Shown here one piece after another: positions 52,883-61,814 of a stretch of DNA of 64,000 nucleotides. This DNA is from Alcanivorax sp. 24 (lineage in GTDB: Bacteria; Pseudomonadota; Gammaproteobacteria; Pseudomonadales; Alcanivoracaceae), in NCBI RefSeq assembly GCF_004360225.1, contig NZ_SNUA01000002.1, positions 248,001 to 312,000 on the forward strand. Reading direction: 5' to 3'. The translations under genes and the position numbers were made by a program. The notes beneath the pieces are model-generated. The model had not been told where the DNA came from and searched no databases. It saw only the letters and a list, made by a program, of their open reading frames with translations. Each line of letters begins with the position of its first letter. The first letter of the stretch is position 1.

Positions 52883-52920
52883 GAGCCGGGGGCGGTGGCA
52901 ACCGCCACCCGGCTCTTTTT
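52883..52920 (+). terminator. Strong terminator between hemophilin 1 and Slam 1
   Basis: GAGCCGGG pairs with CCCGGCTC around an inner GGCGGT/ACCGCC stem, giving 14 paired bases with a single bulge, followed by TTTTT. It lies 26 bases past the hemophilin stop and 36 before the Slam ATG. Slam would be made only by read-through or from another promoter. Confidence 0.9.
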
Positions 52921-52956
52921 ATCTTTCCGCTATTGTCTGCCCGCGAGCTTTCCGAC

Positions 52957-54465
52957 ATGCGCTTTTTCGCGTTATTCCGTGTTGTTCCTCGCCACGCCCC
53001 GTTGCTTTATTTGACCCTGCTGGTTTTCGGGTTGTCGCCGCATTTCGCCATCGCTGATCAGGACACCGAGCTGCGTTTGCAGCAGGGCATTGAGCGCACC
53101 GCCCGGCAGCGTGAGCAGGAGCTGTTGCGGGAGGAACGTGCCAGGGATGAGGCGCTGCCGAACCTGATCATCAATGGACAGGAACATGAAGTGCGCCGCA
53201 ACCGCGACGACCTCGGCCGAGCCTTGTATGTGGCGCTGCGTAGCCGTAACTGGACGGCGGCGGCGCGCTTTCTCGATGTCTATCGGGAGCTGGAGAATCC
53301 GGACCCGATACTGCTGCACTATGCGGAAGGCAAACTGGCCCGGCTGCGTGGTGATCTGAGCCGGGCGGAGCAAGAATTCCGCTCTCTGCTGGCGTTGAAC
53401 GATGCGTTTCTGCCGGGGCAGTTGGAACTGGCCAGGGTACTGTTCGAGAACCAGAAAAATCGCGAAGCCGAAACCCGTTTTCGCGATATTCTGGCCCGGG
53501 TGGAGACGGTTCCCGATCAGGACAAGACCGCCGGAGTCAGAAGCACGCTGGAAAATTTTCTTGAGGCACTGAAAGAACGCCGTGGTTGGCAGGGTCGTAT
53601 CGCCGCCGGGCCCGGTTACAGTGACAATATCAATCAGAGTTCCGAGAATGAAACCTGTTTGATCTGGTTTGCCGAGGGGCTGTGCTACGTCCGCCGCACG
53701 GCGCCGGAGGCGATAGGCACCGAAACCCTCAGCTATGAAATGAGTCTGGAAAAGGATGTTTTCTTGCCGGGCCATCACGGCCTGTTCTTCCGCGCACTGG
53801 CTTATGGTGATCGCTATCGTGATCACAGTATCTATAACCAGGACACGCTCAATGCCAGTGCCGGTTATCGCTTCCGTGACGTCAACGATGTGTACGGTCT
53901 GGCGCCGCTGTTCGAACACGCCCGTTACGGTAACGAGGGGCTCTACGATGCCTGGGGCGGGCGTGCCGAATGGATGCACTATCTGTCGCCGCGCACCGCC
54001 TTCAAGTTCGAGGGCAGTCATAAACGCATGCGTTATCGCGAAGTTTATTCCCGTTTCGATGGCGACATGAGCAGTCTGTACGCCACTGCCTGGCACCGGC
54101 TGGGCGCGGACTGGACCCTGTTCGGCGGCCTTGACGGCGTGGACCGTAATACCGAGGAATCAGTCAGTTCCTACCGCCAGTATGGTGTGCGACTTGGGCT
54201 TGCGAAGCCGCTGATGAGGGGGGTGGAGATGACCCTGCTTGCTTCCCTGCGTGACAAACGCTATGACGCTTACAGCGCTTTGCTGGGTGAACGCCGCGAG
54301 GATAGAGAGCAGCGTTATATCGGTATTTTCAGCTTTCCACGCTGGTCCTTCGCCGGAATCGTTCCTGGTATCAATCTGGAATACACCAGAGTCAAAAGCA
54401 ACGTGGACTGGCTTTACAGCTTTGATGAGAAAGTCATCGGGTTCAAATTAGAGCGCCGTTTTTGA
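52957..54465 (+). CDS. Slam (surface lipoprotein assembly modifier, DUF560) translocator 1
   Basis: A 502-residue outer-membrane protein. A signal peptide (LLYLTLLVFGLSPHFAIADQ) precedes an N-terminal periplasmic helical/TPR domain (about 40-210, with DLSRAEQEFRSLLALNDAFLPGQ). A 14-strand-type C-terminal barrel begins at about 215 (RIAAGPGYSDNINQSSEN) and ends VIGFKLERRF with terminal Phe. ATG 52957 is preferred over an upstream TTG that would start within 15 bases of the terminator. Slams move TbpB-barrel proteins across the outer membrane, so the hemophilin-like neighbour is its client. Confidence 0.92.
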   Translation: MRFFALFRVVPRHAPLLYLTLLVFGLSPHFAIADQDTELRLQQGIERTARQREQELLREERARDEALPNLIINGQEHEVRRNRDDLGRALYVALRSRNWTAAARFLDVYRELENPDPILLHYAEGKLARLRGDLSRAEQEFRSLLALNDAFLPGQLELARVLFENQKNREAETRFRDILARVETVPDQDKTAGVRSTLENFLEALKERRGWQGRIAAGPGYSDNINQSSENETCLIWFAEGLCYVRRTAPEAIGTETLSYEMSLEKDVFLPGHHGLFFRALAYGDRYRDHSIYNQDTLNASAGYRFRDVNDVYGLAPLFEHARYGNEGLYDAWGGRAEWMHYLSPRTAFKFEGSHKRMRYREVYSRFDGDMSSLYATAWHRLGADWTLFGGLDGVDRNTEESVSSYRQYGVRLGLAKPLMRGVEMTLLASLRDKRYDAYSALLGERREDREQRYIGIFSFPRWSFAGIVPGINLEYTRVKSNVDWLYSFDEKVIGFKLERRF

Positions 54466-54581
54466 GCTAAGCACACCATCGTTTCACATCGTAGCGATCG
54501 CGGATTCCCAAGATCAGCCGGAGGCGCGCTGCCAAGAATCCAGAGGCCGGCTCGTTTCCGACGGAGAGAGCCAGGAAACTG

Positions 54582-54605
54582 TGTGGGAACTGCCTTGGCA
54601 GCGAA
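54582..54605. repeat. REP-like palindromic element
   Basis: TGTGGGAACTGCC followed by TTGGCAGCGAA repeats the unit at 665-690 with three differences. It lies in the 221-base gap between Slam 1 and the leftward fecR of module 4, at a convergent junction. The rest of the gap shows nothing else recognisable. Confidence 0.6.
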
Positions 54606-54686
54606 TCAATGTGCAGGCGTACCAGCGTATCGTTTGTCTGTGAAATCCGAATTCCGGCCTTGGGGTGCTTCTCCAAGACGGTGCGG

Positions 54687-55667
54687 TTAATAAATCAGCG
54701 TAACGCCCGCCAGGTGCAGAGTACGCAAATCCAGTTCCTGTTCCAGGGTGGCCCAGGCGCGGTCCAGGTTGTCCAGACGGAATACGGCGCTGATTGGTCT
54801 GCTTGCCTTTTCTGTGTCGAGGAAGACCGCCCGTCCCGCTCCGAAGCGGCGCAGGCGTTCAGCCACGGATGCCAGACTTTGTTGGCGGAAGATCAGCAGA
54901 CCACGGCTCCAGCCGGCTTCCTGGGAGGGGAGCAAGTCGCTGGCGAAAAATTGGCCGGCATTGAACGTCAGGCTGTGGCCCTCGGCCAGATCACGATTTT
55001 GCCCTCTGTCATTGGAAGAAACCCGGATGCTGTGTTCCAGCACGCCGATCCAGCCGCCCTCGGGGTCGTCCAGACGTACCGCGTAGCGGGTTCCTAGGGC
55101 GCGGCTTTCGGTTCCGCCGGCCTCCACGACAAAAGAGCGTTTTTCCTGACCGGCACGGGGTGCGGGGCTGAAAATCGCCTCGCCGCGCCGCAGCCGGACC
55201 CGCCGTTCCTGATCCGAATAGTCAACGTCCAGGGCGCTGTCGCCCGCCAACTGCACCTGGCTGCCATCCTCCAACGTCAGAGTGCGGATTTCTCCGGCCT
55301 GGGTAACGAAATCCCCTGGCTCCTGGATCCAGGGCCCGGTACGCCACACCATCACCAGAGCCAGGAGTGCGGCGGCGGTGGCCAGCGCGGGAGTGAGCCG
55401 GAACCGGCGCGCCCGTCTTGAAGGCGGTGTCTGAAAGACGGGATCATCCGCCAATTGCCCGCTCAGTTGCCAGGCTCGTTGGGCGCGGCGGTAAGCGCGC
55501 TGATGAGCCTCATCCTGTCCCAGCCATTGCCGCAGACGTTGGTGATCAACCTCCGACCAGTCGCCATGGTGCTGCTGGACCACCCACTCCGCCGCGCGTT
55601 GGTCCAAGTCGTCACTGCCTTGTTCGTGGTCCACGATCCACCATTGCGTTTCCGTGTCCGTTGTCAT
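54687..55667 (-). CDS. FecR-type anti-sigma/transducer, module 4
   Basis: A 326-residue protein. The DUF4880 region (AAEWVVQQHHGDWSEVDHQR) precedes a membrane helix (LTPALATAAALLALVMVW). The FecR domain includes TLEDGSQVQLAGDSALDVDY and GTRYAVRLDDPEGG, with a DUF4974-like tail. The C-terminus ends LAGVTLIY. ATG overlaps the fecI stop by four bases. Unlike modules 1-3, this pair is divergent from its receptor. Confidence 0.9.
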   Translation of the reverse strand: MTTDTETQWWIVDHEQGSDDLDQRAAEWVVQQHHGDWSEVDHQRLRQWLGQDEAHQRAYRRAQRAWQLSGQLADDPVFQTPPSRRARRFRLTPALATAAALLALVMVWRTGPWIQEPGDFVTQAGEIRTLTLEDGSQVQLAGDSALDVDYSDQERRVRLRRGEAIFSPAPRAGQEKRSFVVEAGGTESRALGTRYAVRLDDPEGGWIGVLEHSIRVSSNDRGQNRDLAEGHSLTFNAGQFFASDLLPSQEAGWSRGLLIFRQQSLASVAERLRRFGAGRAVFLDTEKASRPISAVFRLDNLDRAWATLEQELDLRTLHLAGVTLIY

Positions 55668-56197
55668 GGTTCGGCCTGCTCCAGTCCGCGGGAAATGGCG
55701 GTGATCGCCAGGACCAGATGTTTCTGCACCGAGCTGGTGGAGATTCCCAGGTGGCTGGCGGTTTCGTCCCGCGTAAGCCCCTGGATCCGTGATAGCTGAA
55801 ACACCGCCCGGGTAACGGGCGGTAGAGACAACAGTATATCCCTGAGCCGGTCCATTTCCTCCTCCTTTCCCGCCAGTTGCTCCGGCCCGGGGTTGGGATC
55901 GACCACCGTGTCCAGAACGAGAGGCGCGAGGCTGTCGGTGGCCCGCGTTCGAGTCTGACGTAAATGATCAATGAGCAGGTTGTTGGCGGTGCGGAACAAA
56001 TAGGAGGGTTGGTTGGCGATGGCGCTCAGATCATGGTGACGAGCGATGCGCGTGAAGGCCTCTTGAACGATGTCCGCGGAGAGATCGGGATCGTTGGTCT
56101 TCTTCTGCAGATATTGCCGCAACCTGTTGGCGTATTGACGGAATAGTTCTTCAAGCACTGGATATCGACCCCGCCGCCCCTGAAAGGTGGGCAACAT
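55664..56197 (-). CDS. FecI-type ECF sigma factor, module 4
   Basis: A 177-residue ECF sigma. Region 2 has RQYANRLRQYLQKKT and SADIVQEAFTRIARH; region 4 has LTRDETASHLGISTSSVQKH. ATG 56197 is chosen because a Fur box (56204-56222) lies directly upstream; the longer frame starting at 56239 would encode that box as an odd run of isoleucines. Neither start has a clear ribosome-binding site. It is divergent from receptor 4, sharing a Fur-rich promoter region. Confidence 0.88.
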   Translation of the reverse strand: MLPTFQGRRGRYPVLEELFRQYANRLRQYLQKKTNDPDLSADIVQEAFTRIARHHDLSAIANQPSYLFRTANNLLIDHLRQTRTRATDSLAPLVLDTVVDPNPGPEQLAGKEEEMDRLRDILLSLPPVTRAVFQLSRIQGLTRDETASHLGISTSSVQKHLVLAITAISRGLEQAEP

Positions 56198-56203
56198 AAT
56201 ATT

Positions 56204-56222
56204 GATAATGATTATTGTTTGC
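56204..56222. promoter_or_regulatory. Fur box before fecI of module 4
   Basis: GATAATGATTATTGTTTGC has a perfect first nine bases and about 14 of 19 overall. It abuts the fecI ATG at 56197, which argues against the longer upstream start. Confidence 0.75.
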
Positions 56223-56304
56223 AAATCTACGTAAGGCATAAAAAAAGTATATTTATTCCCAAAAGGTATATTCGGTCTTCTCTCCGCTTCGTTCTTAAGG
56301 GACA

Positions 56305-56323
56305 GGTAATGAAAATTATTATC
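56305..56323. promoter_or_regulatory. Strong Fur box before receptor 4
   Basis: GGTAATGAAAATTATTATC matches 16 of 19 Fur consensus positions, the best in the window. It lies 22 bases upstream of the receptor 4 ATG and gives that operon direct iron control. Confidence 0.85.
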
Positions 56324-56345
56324 GTTTGATGGGTGGAGTCCCGCT

Positions 56346-59105
56346 ATGCCCTTTGTGTGGTCCGCTGCTTCGCGGATTAGCCAATGCCGTTTTTTTGTCC
56401 TTGTCGTGTTGCTGTGCTGGGGCCCCGGGGGGCAGGCGCAAGATACCTCGTCGGCGACGCTGCTGTTCGAGATTCCGGAATTGCCCCTGGACAGCGCGAT
56501 ATTGATATTTAGTGAACAGGCCAGTGCCGAAGTGATCCTTGATGGCGCCGTGGCGGCCTTGCGCGGTAACGCTCTTTATGGGCGTTACACGCTGGAGCGG
56601 GGCCTGCAACGGCTGCTGGCGGGCACGGGGACCCGTTTCGAGATTCGCGACAACGCGGGTCATCCTCTGATCAGGTTGATTCCGCCTCCGTCGTCGCCGT
56701 CTGATGTGCTGTCACTGGAACCGATTCGCGTACAGGGCGGAGCATCACCCGTGGATAAGGCTTTCCGCACGCCTGGGTCCGCCTCCCATATTGATCAGCA
56801 ACACATAGAACGTTTTCGCGGCACCTCGGTGGGGGACATTTTTCAAGGAGTACCGGGCGTGCTGGTGGGGGAAAACCGCAACAGTGGCGGGCTGGACATC
56901 AATATCCGCGGCATGCAGGGGCAGGGCCGGGTGCCGGTGCTGGTGGACGGCGCCCGCCAGGAAACCACCGTGTACCGCGGCTATTCCGGGGTGGCCTCGC
57001 GCAGCTACATCGATCCGGATCTGATCGGCGGCATTGACATTATCAAGGGGCCGAGTCTGAGCGCTCAAGGCACCGGGGCGGTGGGTGGTCTGGTGTCGAT
57101 GCGCACGCTCAATGCCGAGGATATCGTTCGCGATGGCCGTGATTTCGGCATGCGCGTGCGTGGCAGCGCGATTGGCAATAACAGTGGTTCGGCGGTCAGT
57201 CCGGGCACGCCGGCGGGCTTGTTCACCGGGGATTTTGGTGGCGCCGACCCGGTCTACCGGACCGACTGCGTCAACGAGAGCCTGTGTTCTGGTGATCAGG
57301 CCATGCCATCGGATTGGGGGTATCCCGATGGCATGGATCGCCCGGACTGGTATGAGGCGAAGAGCTGGGCCGGCAGCCTCGCCTTGGCCAAGCGCTTGGA
57401 AAGCGTCGATCTTGTGGCCGCTTACGCGGAGCGGCGTCAGGGAAACTATTACGCCGGAGAGCATGGTCCCTCGGCCTGGGTCGACCTGTCGGACCGGCGC
57501 AAAACGCCCTTCTATACCGAAGTTAGTCCGGTGATTCGCGGTGCATCGCGGTTTCAGGCCGGCGAACGGATTCCCGGTACCAACTTCGAAAGCAAATCCG
57601 GCCTGCTCAAAGCGAAAATGTTCCTTCCCGAGGACCAGGAGCTGGAACTGAGCTATCTGCGCTACGAAAGCGTTTATAGCGAAATCATGCCGTCGCAGAT
57701 TATTCGTTTTGCCAACTTCTCACCGGTTTCGCAGCCACGCGACAGCGACGTTACCGTTGATACGTACACCAGCCGTTATCGTTGGAACCCGGCGGCCTGG
57801 CCTTTGCTGGATTTCAAGGCCGGCCTCTGGCATACCCGGGCCCGCTCCACCAATAACAGCCCCAGCGCCACCGAGGCCAATCTCTACAACAATGAACGCG
57901 AGACCTATAAGCGCTGGGGGATGGAGCTGGAAAATACTTCCGATTTTCTTCATGGCGCCTGGGGGGAGAGCCAACTGCGCTATGGCTTGTCCGGGCAATG
58001 GGAAGACGTGGGCACCACCGCGCTTACCGAGGATACCCGTGGCCTTGCCGGGCGCAACGGCAAGCGTGATGAGTACAGTGCCTTCGCTGCCTGGCAGTAC
58101 AAGCCGGTGTCCAGCGTGGTACTCGACGCCGGCCTGCGCTATACCCGCTTCAAGTCGCGTGATGACAAACCCATCACTGTCTATGATCCCCGCAGTCCCA
58201 ATTGCGTGGACGGTGACGGTGATGGGGAATGCGATCCGCTGCCCAATCGCAACCGCCGAAGTGGCACCGCACCGATTGTGACACTGAGTTGGGAACCGGG
58301 AAACGCCGGGTTGCAATTTTATGCCCGCTACGCGGAAGCGTTGCGCATGCCCAGCCTGTTCGAAAGCTCCAGTGGCTTTTCCTTCGAAACCGCACCGGAT
58401 GTGGTACTGAAACCAGAGCACACCCGTAACCGGGAAGTGGGGATTAACTACCTCAAGGACGGCCTCTTCCTCGAACGGGACAAACTGCGCCTCAAGCTGT
58501 CGTATTTCCGTAACCATACCCGGGACTACCTGACGCGCACCTTACCGAATCTGTGGGAAGAGGGGGGCGACACCACCATCGTCTCCCAGTTCACCATGCG
58601 TAATATCGATAGCGCCCGCTTCCATGGCGTGGAGCTGTCCGGTGGTTATGACATGGGGGTGTTCTTCACTGAGTTCGGCGTGACCCGTTACAACCATATC
58701 GAGATCTGCCACACCGGCAGCTATCGTCTTCATCGCTGTAACGATTACGGCATCGCCGCCAGCTACATCAACAACATGGTGCCACCACGCTGGCATGGCA
58801 GTCTGACTCTGGGGATGCGTTTACCACGCCCGGCACTGGTGCTTGGTGTACGCGGTACCTTCATGGGAGAGCGTAACGAAGCGCCGGAGTATAACGACGA
58901 CACCGCTCGCAGCTTTCTGGAGGTGGTGCCCTGGCATTCCTATCGGGTGTACGACTTCTTCGCCAGCTATCAGGCCACTGACCGGATCAGGCTGGACTTC
59001 AATCTGGATAACTTCACCGACCGCTATTACCTGGACGCCCTCGGGTTGGGGCTGATTCCAGCGCCCGGGCGCACCGCCCGGTTAAGTCTGACCTGGCAAT
59101 ACTGA
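56346..59105 (+). CDS. TonB-dependent receptor with STN domain, module 4 (hemophilin-linked)
   Basis: A 919-residue receptor. The signal peptide is FFVLVVLLCWGPGGQAQD and the STN domain (about 38-110) has FEIPELPLDSAILIFSEQAS. The plug has LEPIRVQGGASPVD and NSGGLDINIRGMQGQGRVPV; the barrel ends ARLSLTWQY. The same three Cys pairs recur: TDCVNESLC, CVDGDGDGECD (58203-58235) and CHTGSYRLHRC. The operon continues with lipoprotein, hemophilin-like protein and Slam. Heme-protein uptake is expected; the exact ligand is unknown. Confidence 0.93.
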   Translation: MPFVWSAASRISQCRFFVLVVLLCWGPGGQAQDTSSATLLFEIPELPLDSAILIFSEQASAEVILDGAVAALRGNALYGRYTLERGLQRLLAGTGTRFEIRDNAGHPLIRLIPPPSSPSDVLSLEPIRVQGGASPVDKAFRTPGSASHIDQQHIERFRGTSVGDIFQGVPGVLVGENRNSGGLDINIRGMQGQGRVPVLVDGARQETTVYRGYSGVASRSYIDPDLIGGIDIIKGPSLSAQGTGAVGGLVSMRTLNAEDIVRDGRDFGMRVRGSAIGNNSGSAVSPGTPAGLFTGDFGGADPVYRTDCVNESLCSGDQAMPSDWGYPDGMDRPDWYEAKSWAGSLALAKRLESVDLVAAYAERRQGNYYAGEHGPSAWVDLSDRRKTPFYTEVSPVIRGASRFQAGERIPGTNFESKSGLLKAKMFLPEDQELELSYLRYESVYSEIMPSQIIRFANFSPVSQPRDSDVTVDTYTSRYRWNPAAWPLLDFKAGLWHTRARSTNNSPSATEANLYNNERETYKRWGMELENTSDFLHGAWGESQLRYGLSGQWEDVGTTALTEDTRGLAGRNGKRDEYSAFAAWQYKPVSSVVLDAGLRYTRFKSRDDKPITVYDPRSPNCVDGDGDGECDPLPNRNRRSGTAPIVTLSWEPGNAGLQFYARYAEALRMPSLFESSSGFSFETAPDVVLKPEHTRNREVGINYLKDGLFLERDKLRLKLSYFRNHTRDYLTRTLPNLWEEGGDTTIVSQFTMRNIDSARFHGVELSGGYDMGVFFTEFGVTRYNHIEICHTGSYRLHRCNDYGIAASYINNMVPPRWHGSLTLGMRLPRPALVLGVRGTFMGERNEAPEYNDDTARSFLEVVPWHSYRVYDFFASYQATDRIRLDFNLDNFTDRYYLDALGLGLIPAPGRTARLSLTWQY

Positions 59106-59149
59106 CCGTGATAAAGCCGACGATTCAAACACTGGAGGACTCTTTACCC

Positions 59150-61693
59150 ATGAAACCCTCATTGCGTCATTCCATGGCGGGCCTGATGGGCATCGCTATC
59201 GTGCTACTCGCCGCCTGCGGTGGTGGTGGTGGTGGCAGTGGTGGCGGAAGCGCCCCCAAGCCCACCGCGGTGGCCAGCGCCGACGCCGACAGCGTGGCCA
59301 TCGGTACACGCATCACTCTTGATGCCAGCGGCAGCAGCACCCCCAACGAGGGTGAGTTGAATTATCAATGGTCGCTGTCCAGTACGCCACTGGACAGCAC
59401 TGCCGCGCTCTCCGATGCCACCTCCGAGAATCCCTGGTTCACACCGGACCTGCCCGGTGACTACGTGGCCGACCTGGTGGTCAGTGACGGTACCGCCAGC
59501 GGCAGTGCCAGGGTGACCATCACCGCTACCAACCCTGACCCGCTGGCGATTATTCGTCCGCTGGAGCAAACCGTGTATCTGGGCAGTGAGGTCACACTGG
59601 ACGGCAGCCACAGCCTGCCGCCCACCGGCCTGGACGCGGCGGAACTGACCTATCAATGGATATTGACCGAGCAGCCGGAGGGGGATGAGGAAGGCAGTAT
59701 CGCCACTGAACTGGAGGATCCGGCCCAGGCGCAAGCCCGTTTCTTCGCCGACAAGATCGGTATCTATCGGGCCACCCTGAGCGTGCGCCATGGTGACCGG
59801 ATCAGCGCCCCGGTGGAAACAGTGATCACGGTGAACGCCGGCAACAGTCACCCGGTGATTAAAATCGAGGAGCCGGAAGGGTCCAGCTATGACAGCCAGG
59901 GGCGGCTGTTGATGCCGGGAACCTTGCATCAACAGGTGGTGCTTGACGGTAGTGGCAGCAGCGACCCGGATGGTGACGCCCTCGGCTATCGCTGGCGTTT
60001 TCCCGCCGATGCCTCGTTGCCCCAGGGTGCGATGGCTTCCATTGAGGATGCGGGCAGTGCCCGTGCCAGCTTTGTTCCGGACGTTGTCGGTAGCTATCCG
60101 GTGGATTTCAGTGTCTATGATAACCACGTTGCAGTTACCCAACGTGTCATCGTTCAGGTGACAAAGGCGGAGGGCGACACGTCAAATGCAGCGCCTGTAG
60201 CGGCAAGCAGCAGAGAAGGCAATCCTGAATGCGAGCTCGGCGGCAGTTCGACGTATTGGCCCTATTGCTCAATCTCCGGCAGTTACTCTTATGACCCTGA
60301 CGGTGATCCGCTGACCTATGCCTGGGTTTATTGGAATGAGGCGCAGCCGGACAACCGGCTGACGTCATCCGACAGTACGGTGTATATCGATGCCTCCGCC
60401 GTCGGAATCTGGCATTACCAACTGACGGTTAACGACGGTCAGGAAGACAGCGCGACCACATCAGGAACGATGACCATTAAGATCGCCGCCAACCGCAAGC
60501 CGGTGGCTAAGACTACGATGGAGGTTAGTAAAGTTCTGGCTGGAGAAACACTGACTTTTGACGGTAGCGAAAGTTCGGACGCGGACGGAGACCGGCTTGA
60601 GTACATCTGGACTCTTGTTGAACGGCCTGATGGCAGTGACGCAAAGGTGCAACAGGACGGTGGCATACATGATTCTAGCGCCTATGTAGTAACCGATAAG
60701 CCAGGCCGTTACAGCGTCTTTTTGGAAGTGCGTGACTCTCGTGGTGCCGTAAGTAACCGGCTGGGAACGACGACCACTACCGATGGCTTTGCCAAGCTGA
60801 CGAATAACCCCCCGATACTGACGAATTTTACGCTACAACAGAAAAAAACGGGCTATTACAACAGCACTGATGTTGGGGGCGATCTGAACAGTGAGTCCGC
60901 ACCGGGGCAGGCGGTTATTCCTAACGACATATTCCGGCCGGGTATCTTCGGTTATCTTACTGATCCGGATCAGGACGCACCACTGTACTACGCCATCACC
61001 GTAACTCGGCAACCGGAAGGGAGCAATTTGCCATCTTATTCGTGTGCCGTCGGAGAGGTAGGCTGGTATGCGTGTCACCCTCAGGATATAGACAGTCGGG
61101 AGCTCATCCCCGGGGAATACGAATACGAAGCCATTGCCAGCGATGGTGTAGCTTATTCCGACACAAAAAAATTGGTTTTTAACGTGGTTGCTGATCGCGC
61201 GGATTACCCGTCCTTGCTGCTTGAACGGCTTCCTTCCGACGTCTATACCTCTGAACGCCAGGTGTTTTTTCCTTTCCGAGCGACGAATCAGACACGTAAT
61301 GACGGGGTCATGCCCGTTGCCCCAGGTGAGGAATCCACTCCTTTGGTGGTGGACTCTTTCCGTCTTACGGCCTATGACCGTGATTACACCATAACGGATC
61401 TGAATGTGGCCTCGGCGATGGAAGAATTCCGGCCCGCTTTCGTTGGGCTACGTAACGGGCAGGTGATCAAACAGGGAGAATCGGTGGAATTCTCTTTGAC
61501 CCGACCTCCAATTACCGATGAAGCGAGTCTTTATGCGGCTCTTCAAGAGGTCATTGACGAGTATGGCTATGACGAAGAGTACAGGGCGGAGCTGGCGCGG
61601 TTATCGAAATTGGTCAGCGCCTACCAGTTTACTTGGGTGTTCCGGGTCGAGGAGAGAGAGGGGTACAGCTTCCGTAGAGGGCCATTGAATTAA
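59150..61693 (+). CDS. PKD-repeat poly-glycine lipoprotein, module 4
   Basis: An 847-residue lipoprotein. ATG 59150 gives a lipobox VLLAAC with cysteine at residue 23, then GGGGGGSGGGS; a GTG at 59108 would add 14 residues without a signal. Six PKD-like repeats follow (for example LDASGSSTPNEGELNYQW, DLPGDYVADLVVSDG). The C-terminal domain starts YPSLLLERL and contains FRLTAYDRDYTITDLN and RNGQVIKQGESVEFSL. GGAGGA lies upstream. It is 44 bases past the receptor stop, so part of the same transcript. Confidence 0.88.
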   Translation: MKPSLRHSMAGLMGIAIVLLAACGGGGGGSGGGSAPKPTAVASADADSVAIGTRITLDASGSSTPNEGELNYQWSLSSTPLDSTAALSDATSENPWFTPDLPGDYVADLVVSDGTASGSARVTITATNPDPLAIIRPLEQTVYLGSEVTLDGSHSLPPTGLDAAELTYQWILTEQPEGDEEGSIATELEDPAQAQARFFADKIGIYRATLSVRHGDRISAPVETVITVNAGNSHPVIKIEEPEGSSYDSQGRLLMPGTLHQQVVLDGSGSSDPDGDALGYRWRFPADASLPQGAMASIEDAGSARASFVPDVVGSYPVDFSVYDNHVAVTQRVIVQVTKAEGDTSNAAPVAASSREGNPECELGGSSTYWPYCSISGSYSYDPDGDPLTYAWVYWNEAQPDNRLTSSDSTVYIDASAVGIWHYQLTVNDGQEDSATTSGTMTIKIAANRKPVAKTTMEVSKVLAGETLTFDGSESSDADGDRLEYIWTLVERPDGSDAKVQQDGGIHDSSAYVVTDKPGRYSVFLEVRDSRGAVSNRLGTTTTTDGFAKLTNNPPILTNFTLQQKKTGYYNSTDVGGDLNSESAPGQAVIPNDIFRPGIFGYLTDPDQDAPLYYAITVTRQPEGSNLPSYSCAVGEVGWYACHPQDIDSRELIPGEYEYEAIASDGVAYSDTKKLVFNVVADRADYPSLLLERLPSDVYTSERQVFFPFRATNQTRNDGVMPVAPGEESTPLVVDSFRLTAYDRDYTITDLNVASAMEEFRPAFVGLRNGQVIKQGESVEFSLTRPPITDEASLYAALQEVIDEYGYDEEYRAELARLSKLVSAYQFTWVFRVEEREGYSFRRGPLN

Positions 61694-61735
61694 ACCCTGT
61701 AAGCAAAAGCAGCTTTGAATTAAGGAAGTGATGGT

Positions 61736-61765
61736 CCTCTTTCGGGCTCATGAGCCTGAAAGAGG
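61736..61765. repeat. Long perfect hairpin before hemophilin 2
   Basis: CCTCTTTC-G-GGCTC-AT-GAGCC-T-GAAAGAGG forms a near-continuous 14-bp stem (one G-T) in the leader between lipoprotein and hemophilin-like gene. No T-run follows. A smaller GTGTGC-AAA-GCACAC hairpin lies at 61779-61793. These may stabilise the hemophilin message after processing. Confidence 0.65.
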
Positions 61766-61814
61766 GCGTTCAGCAACCGTGTGCAAAGCACACATTCTCG
61801 TAGGAGTAAGACTC

